Shown: positions 9,890 through 18,737, counted from the first letter of the stretch. The stretch: 64,000 bases of DNA from Desulfovibrio oxyclinae DSM 11498 (GCF_000375485.1 NZ_AQXE01000001.1:141573-205572); one strand, 5' to 3'. Program-made: numbers and translations. Notes: generated by a model not told the origin, from the letters alone.

Positions 9890-10406
9890 CGGCGGATTCG
9901 GCAGCCGCTTCGGGCTCGGCCTCGGCAGCCGGAGCTTCCTCGACGGGCTCCTCGATCACGCCGCCTTTCTTGGCGACAGTGAGCTTCAGCTCGCCGCGAA
10001 CATCCGGATGCAGCTTGATTTCGATTTCGAACTCGCCCAGAGAACGGATGGGGTCTTCCAGCACGATCTTGCGGCGGTCGATGTCCACACCCTGTTCGGC
10101 CATGGCGTCGGCAATGTGGGTCGGGGTGACGGAGCCGTACAGCTTGTCGCCTTCACCCACACGCACGGTGATTTCCACCGGGGTGGCGGCAATCTTGGCA
10201 GCCAGTTCTTCAGCGTCGGCGCGCAGGCGGTCGGCCTGGGCCTGGAGCTTCTTGCGCTCAAGCTCGAACTGCTTCAGGTATGCAGCGGTAGCCGGAGCGG
10301 CAAATCCCTGAGGAATCAGGTAGTTGCGGCCATAGCCCGGCTTGACGGTAACCACGTCGCCGAGGCGACCGAGGGAGTCGATGTCAGCACGAAGAATAAG
10401 TTTCAT
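9873..10406 (-). CDS. rplI: 50S ribosomal protein L9
   Basis: L9 binds 23S rRNA with its N-terminal domain, where the motif LGDVVTVKPGYGRNYLIPQGFA is clear in its conserved core. A long central helix (LERKKLQAQADRLRADAEEL) and the C-terminal domain follow. The protein has 177 residues, somewhat longer than the usual 148, because of an acidic alanine/glutamate-rich tail (EEPVEEAPAAEAEPEAAAES). This tail is low-complexity and probably disordered. The gene sits 12 bases after rpsR. Confidence 0.96.
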   Translation of the reverse strand: MKLILRADIDSLGRLGDVVTVKPGYGRNYLIPQGFAAPATAAYLKQFELERKKLQAQADRLRADAEELAAKIAATPVEITVRVGEGDKLYGSVTPTHIADAMAEQGVDIDRRKIVLEDPIRSLGEFEIEIKLHPDVRGELKLTVAKKGGVIEEPVEEAPAAEAEPEAAAESADAETE

Positions 10407-10418
10407 GATGCGTCCTCC

Positions 10419-10682
10419 CTACAGGTTGGTCTTCTTTTTCACGTCCGTGGAGTGGACAGTGGTGTAGTACAGAAGAGCCATCTGGCGAGCGCGCTTGACC
10501 TCGGTGGTCAGCCTGCGCTGATGCTTGGCGCAGGTACCGGTGATGCGACGGGCAATGATTTTGCCGCGCTCGGTCACGAAGTCCTTGAGGACGTCCGGGC
10601 GCTTGTAATCCAGGGGGAGTTCAGCGTCGGCACAGAACCGGCAGAACTTCCTACGCGGAGTGAATTTTTTGCGAAATGCCAT
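10419..10682 (-). CDS. rpsR: 30S ribosomal protein S18
   Basis: An 87-residue basic protein with [18 protein letters not shown] and the conserved [21 protein letters not shown] segment of S18. The CRFC pair and the later cysteine show the zinc-type (C+) form of S18. It lies between rpsF and rplI, as in most bacteria, and works as the S6-S18 heterodimer partner on the 30S platform. Confidence 0.96.
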   Translation of the reverse strand: MAFRKKFTPRRKFCRFCADAELPLDYKRPDVLKDFVTERGKIIARRITGTCAKHQRRLTTEVKRARQMALLYYTTVHSTDVKKKTNL

Positions 10683-10694
10683 TTTCGATCCTCC

Positions 10695-10982
10695 TTACGC
10701 GGCCTGCTTGACGGTGATGAACTTGAAGATGCCGTCGGTGATGCGGATGTGACGTTCCAGCTCGGCGATCAGCTTGCCGGGAGCGTCAAACACCAGGCGC
10801 ACGTAGTAGCCCCGGGACTGCTTCTGAACGGGATAGGCGAGGGTGCGCATGCCCCACTCGTCGGTCTCAGACATTTCGCCGCCCTGATCGGCGATGATCC
10901 CGGTGAATTTGTCCAGGATTTCCTTGCGGTTCTCCTCACCCAGTTCGGGGGAGAGCAGCAGAAGGGTTTCGTAAGATGCCAT
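10695..10982 (-). CDS. rpsF: 30S ribosomal protein S6
   Basis: A 95-residue protein with the family signature YETLLLLSPEL at the start and the conserved RTLAYPVQKQSRGYYVRLVFD segment. It is the first gene of the rpsF-rpsR-rplI-dnaB operon. A good sigma-70 promoter lies about 60 bases upstream. Confidence 0.96.
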   Translation of the reverse strand: MASYETLLLLSPELGEENRKEILDKFTGIIADQGGEMSETDEWGMRTLAYPVQKQSRGYYVRLVFDAPGKLIAELERHIRITDGIFKFITVKQAA

Positions 10983-11044
10983 GTTTCCTCCTTTTGGTCA
11001 TGGGCCCCGCTCCGTGGCGCGGAGCAGAGCAAGGCAAGAGAGGG

Positions 11045-11073
11045 TATTTAGTCCCTTTCCTTGTTGCTGTCAA
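11045..11073 (-). promoter_or_regulatory. Sigma-70 promoter of the rpsF operon
   Basis: On the minus strand TTGACA (11068-11073) is followed by a 17-base spacer and TAAATA (11045-11050). It points at rpsF and is ideally spaced; the match was found by eye. Confidence 0.65.
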
Positions 11074-11122
11074 GCTTGTCGCCATCGTCTTGCGGCTTCC
11101 AGCCGCACGCCTTGTCCGGGCC

Positions 11123-11215
11123 TCAGCCCAGCTTTATGCCCAGCTTCGGGAAGACGAAGCGGGCGATGACGTAACCGGCGACGAAGACAATTCCCAGTAT
11201 GGCGAGATCGCCCAT
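11123..11215 (-). CDS. 30-residue single-span membrane peptide after purC
   Basis: A 30-codon frame starts with ATG at 11213-11215 and ends with TGA at 11123-11125. The product begins MGDLAILGIVFVAGYVIARF and is one hydrophobic helix followed by a short basic tail (FPKLGIKLG). It has a strong ribosome-binding site, AGGAGG, placed 5-6 bases before the ATG and overlapping the purC stop codon, so translation is likely coupled to purC. A short hairpin (11091-11107) follows the stop. No family is recognised. It is probably a real small inner-membrane protein. Confidence 0.6.
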   Translation of the reverse strand: MGDLAILGIVFVAGYVIARFVFPKLGIKLG

Positions 11216-11224
11216 GGCGTCCTC

Positions 11225-12121
11225 CTAACTCGAAAGATCGCTGCCCGTAAGCAGCTTGTAGGCTTCGAGGTATTTCTTTCTTGTGCCCTCGGCGATTTCT
11301 TCCGGTATGGAAGGTCCGGGGGGCTGTTTGTTGAATCCGATGTCCACAAGCCAGTCGCGCATGTACTGCTTGTCAAAGCTGGGCTGGGACTTTCCGGCTT
11401 CGTAGCCTTCGACCGGCCAGAAGCGGGAGGAATCAGGGGTCAGCACTTCGTCGATGAGGGTGAGTTCACCGTCCACGATGCCGAATTCGAATTTGGTGTC
11501 CGCGATGATGATGCCGCGTTCCCGGGCGTAGTCACGGGCACGGCTGTAAATGGAGAGCGAAAGCTCCTCGACCTGACGCATCATGCTTTCGCCGACGAGT
11601 TCGGCGGCGCGCTCCAGCGTGATGTTTTCGTCGTGATCCCCGAGATCGGCCTTGGTGGAAGGCGTGAAAAGGGGCTGAGGGAGCATTTCCGATTCCTGAA
11701 GGTTGTCCGGCAGTTTATGCCCGCAGACTTCGCCGGTCTTCTGGTAATCCTTCCAACCGGAGCCGGTGATGAAGCCGCGTACAATACATTCAATAGGCAG
11801 CGGCTTGGCCTTTTTGACCAGCACGGAACGGCCTTCGAGCATTTCACGGTGGGCCTTGAGCGGCTCGGGGTAGTCATCCACGCGAGAAGCGATGACGTGG
11901 TTGGGCACCAGGTCTTTCATGCGCTCCATCCAGAACAGGGTGATGCTGTTGAGCACCGCGCCTTTCTGCGGGATGGGGTCCGGCATGACCACGTCGAATG
12001 CGGAAATGCGGTCGGTAGTCACGATGAGCAGGGTCTGCTCGTCTATCTCGTAGATGTCGCGGACCTTGCCCCGGGAAACAAGGGGGTATTCCTTGATGTC
12101 GGTGTTGACGACGGTTTTCAT
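11225..12121 (-). CDS. purC: Phosphoribosylaminoimidazole-succinocarboxamide synthase
   Basis: PurC joins CAIR and aspartate with ATP to give SAICAR in purine synthesis. The ATP-grasp-like fold is recognised from SRGKVRDIYEIDEQTLLIVTTDRISAFD, from PIECIVRGFITGSGWKDYQ and from DTKFEFGIVDGELTLIDEVLTPDSSRFW in overlapping conserved pieces. The length of 298 residues fits the longer bacterial/eukaryote-like PurC. It begins 12 bases after hisD and its stop codon is embedded in the ribosome-binding site of a 30-residue membrane peptide. Confidence 0.96.
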   Translation of the reverse strand: MKTVVNTDIKEYPLVSRGKVRDIYEIDEQTLLIVTTDRISAFDVVMPDPIPQKGAVLNSITLFWMERMKDLVPNHVIASRVDDYPEPLKAHREMLEGRSVLVKKAKPLPIECIVRGFITGSGWKDYQKTGEVCGHKLPDNLQESEMLPQPLFTPSTKADLGDHDENITLERAAELVGESMMRQVEELSLSIYSRARDYARERGIIIADTKFEFGIVDGELTLIDEVLTPDSSRFWPVEGYEAGKSQPSFDKQYMRDWLVDIGFNKQPPGPSIPEEIAEGTRKKYLEAYKLLTGSDLSS

Positions 12122-12133
12122 GGCGGCTCCCTT

Positions 12134-13444
12134 TTATGATTTCTTGTTGCGGCATTCCACGCTTCTGGCGTGTGCCTCAAGGCCTTCCAGTCTGGCAAGT
12201 CGGGCTATCTTGTCGCCGTGCTCGGCTACATAGCTCGGGCTTGCTGCGATGACACTGGATTTTTTGCAGAAATTTTGAACAGACAGGGCGGAGGAGAACC
12301 GTACGGTTCGCAATGTCGGCAGAACGTGGTTCGGCCCTGCGAAGTAGTCGCCAACCGGTTCCGGGGAATGGTGACCCATGAAGATGGCCCCCGCGTGGCG
12401 GATGGCGCCGAGGTGTGACCACGGATCGGCAAGCGACAGTTCAAGGTGTTCTGGCGCGATCCGATTGATCAAATCGGCTCCGGTAACGAGATCCTCTACA
12501 ATGATGGTCGCTCCCCAGTCGGCAAGAGCCTTGGCCGCGATTTCGCCCCGCGGGAGTTCCGCGGTCTGGAGCTTGAGCTGTTCGCAGGTCTTTTCGGCCA
12601 GTTCCGGGCTGTCGGTAACAAGAATCGATGCGGCAAGCGGGTCGTGCTCGGCCTGAGAGAGCATGTCGGCGGCGAGCCATTCCGGATTGGCGGAGTCATC
12701 CGCAAGGATGGCAATTTCGCTGGGGCCAGCCACCATGTCGATGCCGATCTGCCCGATGAGTTGTGATTTGGCCGTGGCAACGAAGATGTTCCCAGGGCCC
12801 GCGATGACATCGCATGGAGCGATGCTTTCGGTGCCATAGGCAAGGGCTCCAATGGCCCATGCACTGCCGGAAAGATGGATTTCCTTCAGTCCCAGAAGTG
12901 CGGCGGTGGCGAGGATGTAGGGGTTGAGCGTACCGTCCTCGCGCGGCGGCGAGGTCACGGCAATGCTCTCAACCCCGGCGACCTGCGCCGGAATGGCATT
13001 CATGATGAGGCTGGAAATGAGCGGAGTCTCGCCGCCTTTGCCGCCGGGAACATACAGACCGACACGATCCACCGGGCGCACCATCTGGCCGAGAATGGTG
13101 CCGTCCTCAGCAGTTGTCCACCACGAGTTTTCACGCTGCTTTTCGTGAAAGATCCGGACATTGTCGATGGCTTCCGCAAGAATGTCTTTGTCTTCGGCCG
13201 GGATGGAGTCAAGCGCACCCAGAATGATTTCCTCGGGGACCGTCAATTGTTCGCGCGTGATTTTCGGGCAATCGAATTTGGCGGTGTATTCCACAAGCGC
13301 AGTGTCGCCACGGCTACGGATGGTGTCGAGTATTTCCCTGACAATGCCGTCAACCTTGGTGTCCGGGTCCTTGCGCCTGTCCAGCCACTGCTGGATTTCG
13401 TCCCAGTCCTGATGTCCCGTGTACGTAAGTTGTTTGCAGGGCAT
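12134..13444 (-). CDS. hisD: Histidinol dehydrogenase
   Basis: HisD performs the last two oxidations from histidinol to histidine with NAD and zinc. Conserved segments seen are YVPGGKGGETPLISSLIMN, VIAGPGNIFVATAKSQLIG, the DMVAGPSEIAILAD motif with the following AEHDPLA, and the C-terminal SLADPWSHLGAIRHAG and DYFAGPNHVLPT. The ATG at 13444 is preceded by GAGGAG; the frame continues upstream without support. The product has 436 residues, which is normal. It appears to be the first gene of a small hisD-purC unit. Confidence 0.96.
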   Translation of the reverse strand: MPCKQLTYTGHQDWDEIQQWLDRRKDPDTKVDGIVREILDTIRSRGDTALVEYTAKFDCPKITREQLTVPEEIILGALDSIPAEDKDILAEAIDNVRIFHEKQRENSWWTTAEDGTILGQMVRPVDRVGLYVPGGKGGETPLISSLIMNAIPAQVAGVESIAVTSPPREDGTLNPYILATAALLGLKEIHLSGSAWAIGALAYGTESIAPCDVIAGPGNIFVATAKSQLIGQIGIDMVAGPSEIAILADDSANPEWLAADMLSQAEHDPLAASILVTDSPELAEKTCEQLKLQTAELPRGEIAAKALADWGATIIVEDLVTGADLINRIAPEHLELSLADPWSHLGAIRHAGAIFMGHHSPEPVGDYFAGPNHVLPTLRTVRFSSALSVQNFCKKSSVIAASPSYVAEHGDKIARLARLEGLEAHARSVECRNKKS

Positions 13445-13543
13445 GCTGCTCCTCTGCGGCTGAGTGGTCGGAAAAATATGCTGCTTGCCGGGACGCCATC
13501 TATACCCAAGGGGTGGTGAAAAGTCGAGAGTGGGGAAGGCAAC

Positions 13544-13573
13544 AAAAAAGGGCCGGGGCAAAAGCCCCGGCCC
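13544..13573 (-). terminator. Intrinsic terminator of the porin gene
   Basis: Inverted repeat GGGCCGGGGC (13550-13559), loop AAAA, GCCCCGGCCC (13564-13573). On the minus strand it is followed by a run of T residues, just after the porin stop at 13611. Confidence 0.92.
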
Positions 13574-13610
13574 GGTAATGTCGCTTGGCAAGCAGGTATT
13601 CGCTTACAGC

Positions 13611-14966
13611 TTAGAAGCTGTAGTTCATACCCATGGACAGCTTGTAGGCGTCTCCGCCTGCGTCGTCGCCCCAGATGTCTTCATCCAGGTCGGCGTTCAC
13701 CCAACCGAGTTCGACGTAACCGGTCAGTTCGTCGTAGATCTTGTACTGAGAGTCGAAGTTGACTTCCCAAACGTGATCTTCTTCGGTGAGGGTGTTGCCG
13801 TAAGCAACGTTCTTGTAGTCGGCGAAGTTGACGTCGTCAGCCCAGTCTTCGTCGTTGGTACCGGTGTAGTAGATGATGCGGGCGGTGTGGGTCAGGTCTT
13901 CCATGAAGGAGAAGTCGTTCATGGCGAGGCCGAGAGCCCAGAAGCCGAGCAGGTTCGGGTCGTTACCGGCGATGGCGCTGGAGAGGCCCCAGTTACCATC
14001 GGTGTAGAAGGAGCTGATAGCCCAGTCAGCAGCGAGGGTGGGCATACGCTCGGATTCGCCACCGCTGTCGGAGGAGTTTCCGTCTTCACCGGAGGTGTAA
14101 ACGAAGAACAGTTCCGGGGTCACGTACTCTTCCCAGCCGGTGTAGGCCACGGAAGCGTCGAAGAGCCAACCGGACATCTTCTGAGCGTCGTCTTCAGCGT
14201 CAACGGTACCGTAGTTGAAGTCGGCCTTGGTCACGAAGTCAGCAAAGGTGCCTTCGAAAGCAACACCGGCCCACCAGGCGCCGTCCAGCTCATCGTTAGC
14301 CAGGCCGGAAGCGAAAGCGCGACCGCCGGAGAAAACGGTGCCGTTGTCAACGGATTCGCCGAGGTTGGCGTAAGCGAAGAACGGGGAGACCTTGATGTTG
14401 TCGAAGCTCATGGGAGCAACGGCAAAGTAGACGTCCTGCTGACCGAGGTGAGCGTCGGACTGACCACCGCGGGCGTAACCAACGAGGTAGGAGATGTTCT
14501 CGGTGATCGGACCGCCTATGGTAGCAGCAGCCACTTCATCATTCAGGATCATGCCGCCGTTCAGGTCAACAGCGGAGGGCAGGGACAGGGCCTGATAACC
14601 AACGCGAGCGTTGACTTCAGTGCCGGGCCAGTTGAAATCAATGTAACCCTGCTTCAGTTCGAAAACGTTAGCGGAGCTAGCGGTGATGGCCAGTTCGTCC
14701 TGACCCCAGGTGCTGGTGCCAGCTTCAGTGTACAGCACGCCCTTGAGGTTTTCATTGGCGATGAACTGGAACTTGGTGCGAAGACGCTGCAGAACGTTGT
14801 AGGACTGCGGCCTTTCGTCGTCGCGGTCTTCGTCAAGACCCATGTTGCTCTGCCAGTAAGCTTCGAAGGTGTAGTCACCGGAAGCTTTGATGTCAGCCGC
14901 TGCAGCGGTGGTGGCCAGGCCCAGCACGAAAGTGCAGAGCAGAGCCATCATGACAAAACGTTTCAT
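13611..14966 (-). CDS. Outer-membrane porin, Desulfovibrio type
   Basis: A 451-residue precursor with a clear signal peptide (MKRFVMMALLCTFVLGLATT, cleavage likely after AAAA-D). The mature part is acidic, rich in aromatic residues and glycine with alternating beta-strand character, and ends in KLSMGMNYSF. The terminal Phe is the usual outer-membrane insertion signal. This is the type of abundant porin common in Desulfovibrio outer membranes. It stands alone between terminators and has a leader of over 100 AT-rich bases, in keeping with strong independent expression. Substrate selectivity cannot be judged. Confidence 0.88.
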   Translation of the reverse strand: MKRFVMMALLCTFVLGLATTAAAADIKASGDYTFEAYWQSNMGLDEDRDDERPQSYNVLQRLRTKFQFIANENLKGVLYTEAGTSTWGQDELAITASSANVFELKQGYIDFNWPGTEVNARVGYQALSLPSAVDLNGGMILNDEVAAATIGGPITENISYLVGYARGGQSDAHLGQQDVYFAVAPMSFDNIKVSPFFAYANLGESVDNGTVFSGGRAFASGLANDELDGAWWAGVAFEGTFADFVTKADFNYGTVDAEDDAQKMSGWLFDASVAYTGWEEYVTPELFFVYTSGEDGNSSDSGGESERMPTLAADWAISSFYTDGNWGLSSAIAGNDPNLLGFWALGLAMNDFSFMEDLTHTARIIYYTGTNDEDWADDVNFADYKNVAYGNTLTEEDHVWEVNFDSQYKIYDELTGYVELGWVNADLDEDIWGDDAGGDAYKLSMGMNYSF

Positions 14967-15112
14967 TGTTTACCTTCCTTCTTTTGCAATTTGCGCCAAG
15001 CAATTGGCATTACCGAGTCTCCTTTTACGCGAGCCTGTGGTGGGATGCAAGGGGTAGAGGCGTGATTTTTTGAAAAAGGTACAATTTTTTTTACGGTCCA
15101 AAAAATTGGCCC

Positions 15113-15142
15113 TTGCTGTTGGCGGGTTCAGGTTTATATACT
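15113..15142 (+). promoter_or_regulatory. Candidate sigma-70 promoter of uvrC
   Basis: TTGCTG (15113-15118), an 18-base spacer and TATACT (15137-15142) lie about 100 bases before the likely uvrC start in an AT-rich intergenic region. The match was made by eye. Confidence 0.4.
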
Positions 15143-15246
15143 CGAAATAATTGTACTTATTGTTGTCCTTGATAGCCTTTCTGTCACGCGGTATTAGTCA
15201 GGTTCTTCAAAAAAAGTCTCATTTTTCAAAAACGGAGCGCGACACG

Positions 15247-17058
15247 TTGAGTCCGGAGTACAAATTTTCAGCCACCGATTTCCCTCGCACGCCCGGGGTG
15301 TACCTGATGAAGGATTCATCGGGGAAAATCATTTATGTGGGCAAGGCGTCCAGCCTCCGGGCGCGGCTTGCTTCCTATTTCAGAGCACCCGAAGGGCTGA
15401 CGCCCAAAACCCGGGCTCTGGTGGAGCGCATCGCTTCGATCGACATTCTCCTTGCTTCTTCCGAGAAGGAGGCCCTGCTTTTGGAGGCCAGTCTTATCAA
15501 GAAGCACCGTCCGCGCTACAACGTGGTGCTTCGGGACGACAAGCAGTATGTTCTTTTCCGGCTGGACAAATCGCATCGGTATCCTCGCCTTGTGATGACG
15601 CGAAAGGCTGTTCGCGATGGCGCCGTGCATTTCGGTCCGTTTACCTCTGCCGCCGCGGCCAAGCAGACATGGAAGCTCGTGGGCAAGGTTTTTCAGCTTC
15701 GTAAATGCTCCGACCACGCCTTCAACAACCGCGTTCGTCCATGTCTCTATTATGATATGGGCCAGTGCCTCGGGCCGTGCGTGCTTGATGTGGATCCTGA
15801 TGAGTATCGAGAGGTCGTCAAGCGCGTGGAGTTGTTTCTTGCCGGAAGAACGTCCGAACTGCTTGATCAACTTCGCCGTGAAATGCAAGCCGCGTCTGAA
15901 GTGTTGGAATTCGAACGGGCGGCCCGCATTCGTGACCAGATTCGTGCCGTGGAGCAGACGGTGGAACGGCAGGTTGCGGTGCTTCCTGACGGCAAAGACC
16001 TTGATGTGGCGGCCATGGCGGAAACAGTTGGCGGTCTCGGCCTCGGCCTGTTGTTCATTCGCCAGGGCAAGCTGCTCGATGAGAAACATTTCTTCTGGCC
16101 GGGCCTGACGCTGGAAGAAGGGCCCGAAGCGCTTCGCAGTTTTCTGATCCAGTTCTATACCAAGGGAAAATTCCTGCCACCACGCATCATCGCGCCGGGT
16201 ATTGAGGACCCTGAGGTTGTGTCGGAGGCCCTTTCCGAGCACTCCGGCAAGCCGGTGCGTGTGGCGGTGCCTTACGGTTCACGCGACAAACATCTTGTGG
16301 ATCTCGCATCTCGCGTTGCGCTCAGGGCTGAGTCGGATCGCGAGGTGGGTGTTTCCGTCATGCTGAAAAACGCCTTGCGGTTAGACAGGGAGCCGGAGCG
16401 CATTGAAGGCGTTGACGCATCACATCTTGGCGGGCAGGGCATGCGCGTGGGGCAGGTTGTCTTTGTGGATGGGCTGCGTTCCAAGGATGATACGCGGGTG
16501 TACTCGGTACCCGAGTCCGAGGGGAGTTCCGATGACTACGCGGCCTTGGCCGAATGGGCAGCGCGTCGTGTGGAGTCCGGTCCGCCATGGCCCGACCTTG
16601 TGCTTATAGACGGTGGCAAGGGTCAGCTCGCCTCGGTGGAGCGGGCGTTGTCCGAGCACGGGGTGGACTGGCCATTGGCTTCTATTGCCAAGGGGCCGTC
16701 GCGCCGTGCGGGAGAGTTGGAGGACAGAATATTCCGGCCGGGACGAAGCAACCCGATGAAGCTCAAACCCGGATCGCCCGAGCTACTCTTTCTGCAACGG
16801 GTGCGCGATGAGGTGCACCGTCTGGTTATCGGTGCACAGCGAAAGACCAGAAAACAGCGTGTTCTGGACAGTCAGGTGGGCTCCATAGAGGGGGTCGGTC
16901 CCAAAACGGCAAGGTTGCTGTGGGATCGCTTTGGCGGAATTGATGCCATGCTGGAGGCCACGCTGGAGGATATAATGTCCTTGCCGGGCATCGGAAAGAA
17001 ACGCGCCACCGTCATTCACGAGGCGTTGGAGCGGATGCGAAAGGCCAAATCCCGCTAG
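15247..17058 (+). CDS. uvrC: UvrABC system protein C
   Basis: UvrC makes both incisions in nucleotide excision repair. The GIY-YIG domain begins with FPRTPGVYLMKDSSGKIIYVGKASSL in overlapping conserved blocks. The Cys-rich segment CLYYDMGQCLGPC, a UVR helix (EVLEFERAARIRDQI), the RNase-H-like endonuclease (EGVDASHLGG, VLIDGGKGQLASV) and two C-terminal helix-hairpin-helix units (IEGVGPKTARLL, LPGIGKKRATVI) follow. TTG at 15247 is preferred, with GGAG 9 bases upstream, giving 603 residues. An open frame reaches back to 15151. The last 4 bases overlap the convergent hydrolase. Confidence 0.94.
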   Translation: MSPEYKFSATDFPRTPGVYLMKDSSGKIIYVGKASSLRARLASYFRAPEGLTPKTRALVERIASIDILLASSEKEALLLEASLIKKHRPRYNVVLRDDKQYVLFRLDKSHRYPRLVMTRKAVRDGAVHFGPFTSAAAAKQTWKLVGKVFQLRKCSDHAFNNRVRPCLYYDMGQCLGPCVLDVDPDEYREVVKRVELFLAGRTSELLDQLRREMQAASEVLEFERAARIRDQIRAVEQTVERQVAVLPDGKDLDVAAMAETVGGLGLGLLFIRQGKLLDEKHFFWPGLTLEEGPEALRSFLIQFYTKGKFLPPRIIAPGIEDPEVVSEALSEHSGKPVRVAVPYGSRDKHLVDLASRVALRAESDREVGVSVMLKNALRLDREPERIEGVDASHLGGQGMRVGQVVFVDGLRSKDDTRVYSVPESEGSSDDYAALAEWAARRVESGPPWPDLVLIDGGKGQLASVERALSEHGVDWPLASIAKGPSRRAGELEDRIFRPGRSNPMKLKPGSPELLFLQRVRDEVHRLVIGAQRKTRKQRVLDSQVGSIEGVGPKTARLLWDRFGGIDAMLEATLEDIMSLPGIGKKRATVIHEALERMRKAKSR

Positions 17059-17732
17059 ATTTCGAAGGGCTTGCCGATCTCCATGGGCACCATCTTGGTG
17101 GATGGTGAGCTGCGATCCAGCGCGGTCTCGAAATCCTGTAGGTTCTGAAGCAGTATCGGCCACGTTCCCCAGTGCATGGGCACCACCTGATCGCAGCCGA
17201 TCATGGTGCAGGCGTGGGCCGCGTCCTCGGCGTCCATGGTGAAGCGTCCGCCGATGGGCAGAAAGGCCGTATCAATGTCGTGCCGCTCCCCGAACAGAGC
17301 CATATCGCCGAACAGGCCGGTGTCGCCCGCGTAGTAGAGGCAACGGCCGTCTTCGAACGTCAGGATGAATCCGGCGGGAGAGCCGGTGGCGGAGGAGTGC
17401 GCGGCCTGAACCATCTTGATCTTAATGCCATACCGTACGACGGTGCCGCCGATGTTCATGCCCACGCCGAGGGATTCCGGCAGGCCCTGCACGATCAGGC
17501 TCTGGATGACGTCGAAGATGGCAACCACTTCGGTGTCCAGCCGCGTGGCCAACTCAAGAGTCTGTCCCACGTGGTCCGCATGGTCGTGGGTGACAAGGAT
17601 CAGGTCGGCTTCCTTGATGTCCTTGTAGGTCACCGGCGCCGCCGGATTGCCCACGAAGAACGGGTCGATGAGGATCGTGGTCTCGCGGTTTTTGATGCGA
17701 AAATTCGAATGACCGAACCAGGTGACTTCCAT
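17055..17732 (-). CDS. Metallo-beta-lactamase-fold hydrolase (UPF0173-like)
   Basis: A 225-residue metal-dependent hydrolase. The zinc motif THDHADHVGQT is the HxHxDH signature, and GDTGLFGDMAL and PMHWGTWP provide later ligands. It starts with WFGHSNFRIK, typical of the UPF0173/UlaG-like group. Its physiological substrate is unknown. It is convergent with uvrC and starts 9 bases after the ubiX-like stop, so it probably shares that transcript. Confidence 0.85.
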   Translation of the reverse strand: MEVTWFGHSNFRIKNRETTILIDPFFVGNPAAPVTYKDIKEADLILVTHDHADHVGQTLELATRLDTEVVAIFDVIQSLIVQGLPESLGVGMNIGGTVVRYGIKIKMVQAAHSSATGSPAGFILTFEDGRCLYYAGDTGLFGDMALFGERHDIDTAFLPIGGRFTMDAEDAAHACTMIGCDQVVPMHWGTWPILLQNLQDFETALDRSSPSTKMVPMEIGKPFEI

Positions 17733-17741
17733 CGGTTCCTC

Positions 17742-18311
17742 CTAGTCGCCCCAGCGCCTGAACAGGTCGTGGGGGATATCCAGTTGATCCAGTGTCTTGC
17801 CGGCGATGAATCCGGCCAGGGCATCGACTCCGCCGGGTTCGTGGTAAAAGCCCGGGCAGGCCGGGAGTATCACGGCTCCTGCCTTGGCGGCGCGGAGCAT
17901 GTTTTCCAGATGGATGACCCCAAGCGGCGTCTCGCGCGGGACGAGCACGAGCTTGCGGCCTTCCTTGAGGGTGGCGTCCGCAGCCCTGTGCAGCAGTCCT
18001 TCGCCGTATCCGTTGGCGATGGATGCCAGTGTCTTCATGGTGCAGGGGCAGATGATCATGCCGTCGTGCTTCCATGAGCCGCTGGCCGGTGGCGCGGTAA
18101 TATCGTGGCAGTCGTGAAGGATGCAACCCTGGGCGAGGTCGTCCACGGTCATTCCGGTTTCGATGGCCAGCACCTTTTCAGCGGCCTCGGAGGCAATGAG
18201 GTGTGTTTCCACTCCGGGAGCTGCGGCAAGGGCTCTGGCCGTTGCCATGGCATAAGGCATCCCGCTCGCACCGGTTACGGCAAGCACGATCCTTCTGTCG
18301 GTACTGGGCAA
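17742..18311 (-). CDS. ubiX: UbiX-type flavin prenyltransferase
   Basis: UbiX joins dimethylallyl phosphate to reduced FMN to give prenyl-FMN, the cofactor of UbiD-type decarboxylases. The start VLAVTGASGMPYA is the FMN-binding GASG motif. ICPCTMKTLASIANGYGEGLLHRAADATLKEGRKLVLVPRETPLG, seen in pieces, is the conserved core, and the end has PACPGFYHEPGG. A TTG at 18311 with GGGAG about 8 bases upstream gives 189 residues, the normal size; the frame is open further upstream to 18404. No UbiD is present in the window. Confidence 0.9.
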   Translation of the reverse strand: MPSTDRRIVLAVTGASGMPYAMATARALAAAPGVETHLIASEAAEKVLAIETGMTVDDLAQGCILHDCHDITAPPASGSWKHDGMIICPCTMKTLASIANGYGEGLLHRAADATLKEGRKLVLVPRETPLGVIHLENMLRAAKAGAVILPACPGFYHEPGGVDALAGFIAGKTLDQLDIPHDLFRRWGD

Positions 18312-18462
18312 ATCAATATCTCCCGGCTTTGTCCGGCATGGTGCCGAATGAAATCTTTGGGGTACATCTAAACTTTTTTTAGAATGATAATCAAGCCGAA
18401 ACACCGTTATTCTTTTGCTATCGTGGATATTTCCTTCATTTCCAAAGCCAGACGAGCTATGC

Positions 18463-18491
18463 TTGACAGTGATACCGGGGTAATATAGTAA
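18463..18491 (+). promoter_or_regulatory. Probable promoter of tRNA-Arg
   Basis: TTGACA at 18463-18468 is followed by TATAGTAA at 18484-18491 (15 to 17 bases apart depending on the hexamer chosen), directly before the tRNA. Confidence 0.5.
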
Positions 18492-18504
18492 CCCCGTTTC
18501 GTGC

Positions 18505-18581
18505 GGGCAATTAGCTCAGATGGATAGAGCGCCAGCCTCCGGAGCTGGAGGTCGCAGGTTCGACTCCTGCATTGCCCGCCA
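18505..18581 (+). tRNA. tRNA-Arg (anticodon CCG)
   Basis: The acceptor arms GGGCAAT (18505-18511) and ATTGCCC (18571-18577) pair. The D arm AGCTCAGATGGATAGAGC, the anticodon stem CCAGC/GCTGG with loop CTCCGGA (anticodon CCG) and the T arm GCAGGTTCGACTCCTGC are all intact, and CCA is encoded at 18579-18581. Its 3' end is the integration site of the adjoining element, which restores the full tRNA on this side. Confidence 0.96.
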
Positions 18582-18583
18582 CG
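18565..18583 (+). repeat. attL core, 19-bp direct repeat in tRNA-Arg
   Basis: TCCTGCATTGCCCGCCACG, covering the T-arm and acceptor end of tRNA-Arg, recurs exactly at 28336-28354. Three more bases upstream match with one mismatch (GAC versus GAG). Confidence 0.9.
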
Positions 18584-18618
18584 CACTGAACCAACATAGT
18601 CCGATGTCGTCCACAAAG

Positions 18619-18648
18619 CCCCTGAGAAATCAGGGGTTTTTCTTTTTT
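18619..18648 (+). terminator. Terminator just inside the left end of the island
   Basis: CCCCTGA (18619-18625), loop GAAA, TCAGGGG (18630-18636), then a long T-rich tract. It ends the tRNA-Arg transcript before the integrase and belongs to the island, because it lies inside attL. Confidence 0.85.
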
Positions 18649-18694
18649 GTGCGCCAGTGTGGTCCAATGTAATCCATTGACGACCGGGGGTTTC

Positions 18695-18737
18695 TGTGGG
18701 TAATGCTGAGGGTAAGGGGTAGGAGGGTGTGGGTAAC
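18695..18737 (+). promoter_or_regulatory. Left-end integrase arm-site repeats
   Basis: Three copies of a TGNGGGTAA motif: TGTGGGTAAT (18695), TGAGGGTAAG (18707) and TGTGGGTAAC (18728). The first two are 12 bases apart, exactly as the two copies near the right end (28256 and 28268). Such short repeats flanking both att cores are typical arm-type integrase binding sites. Confidence 0.55.
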
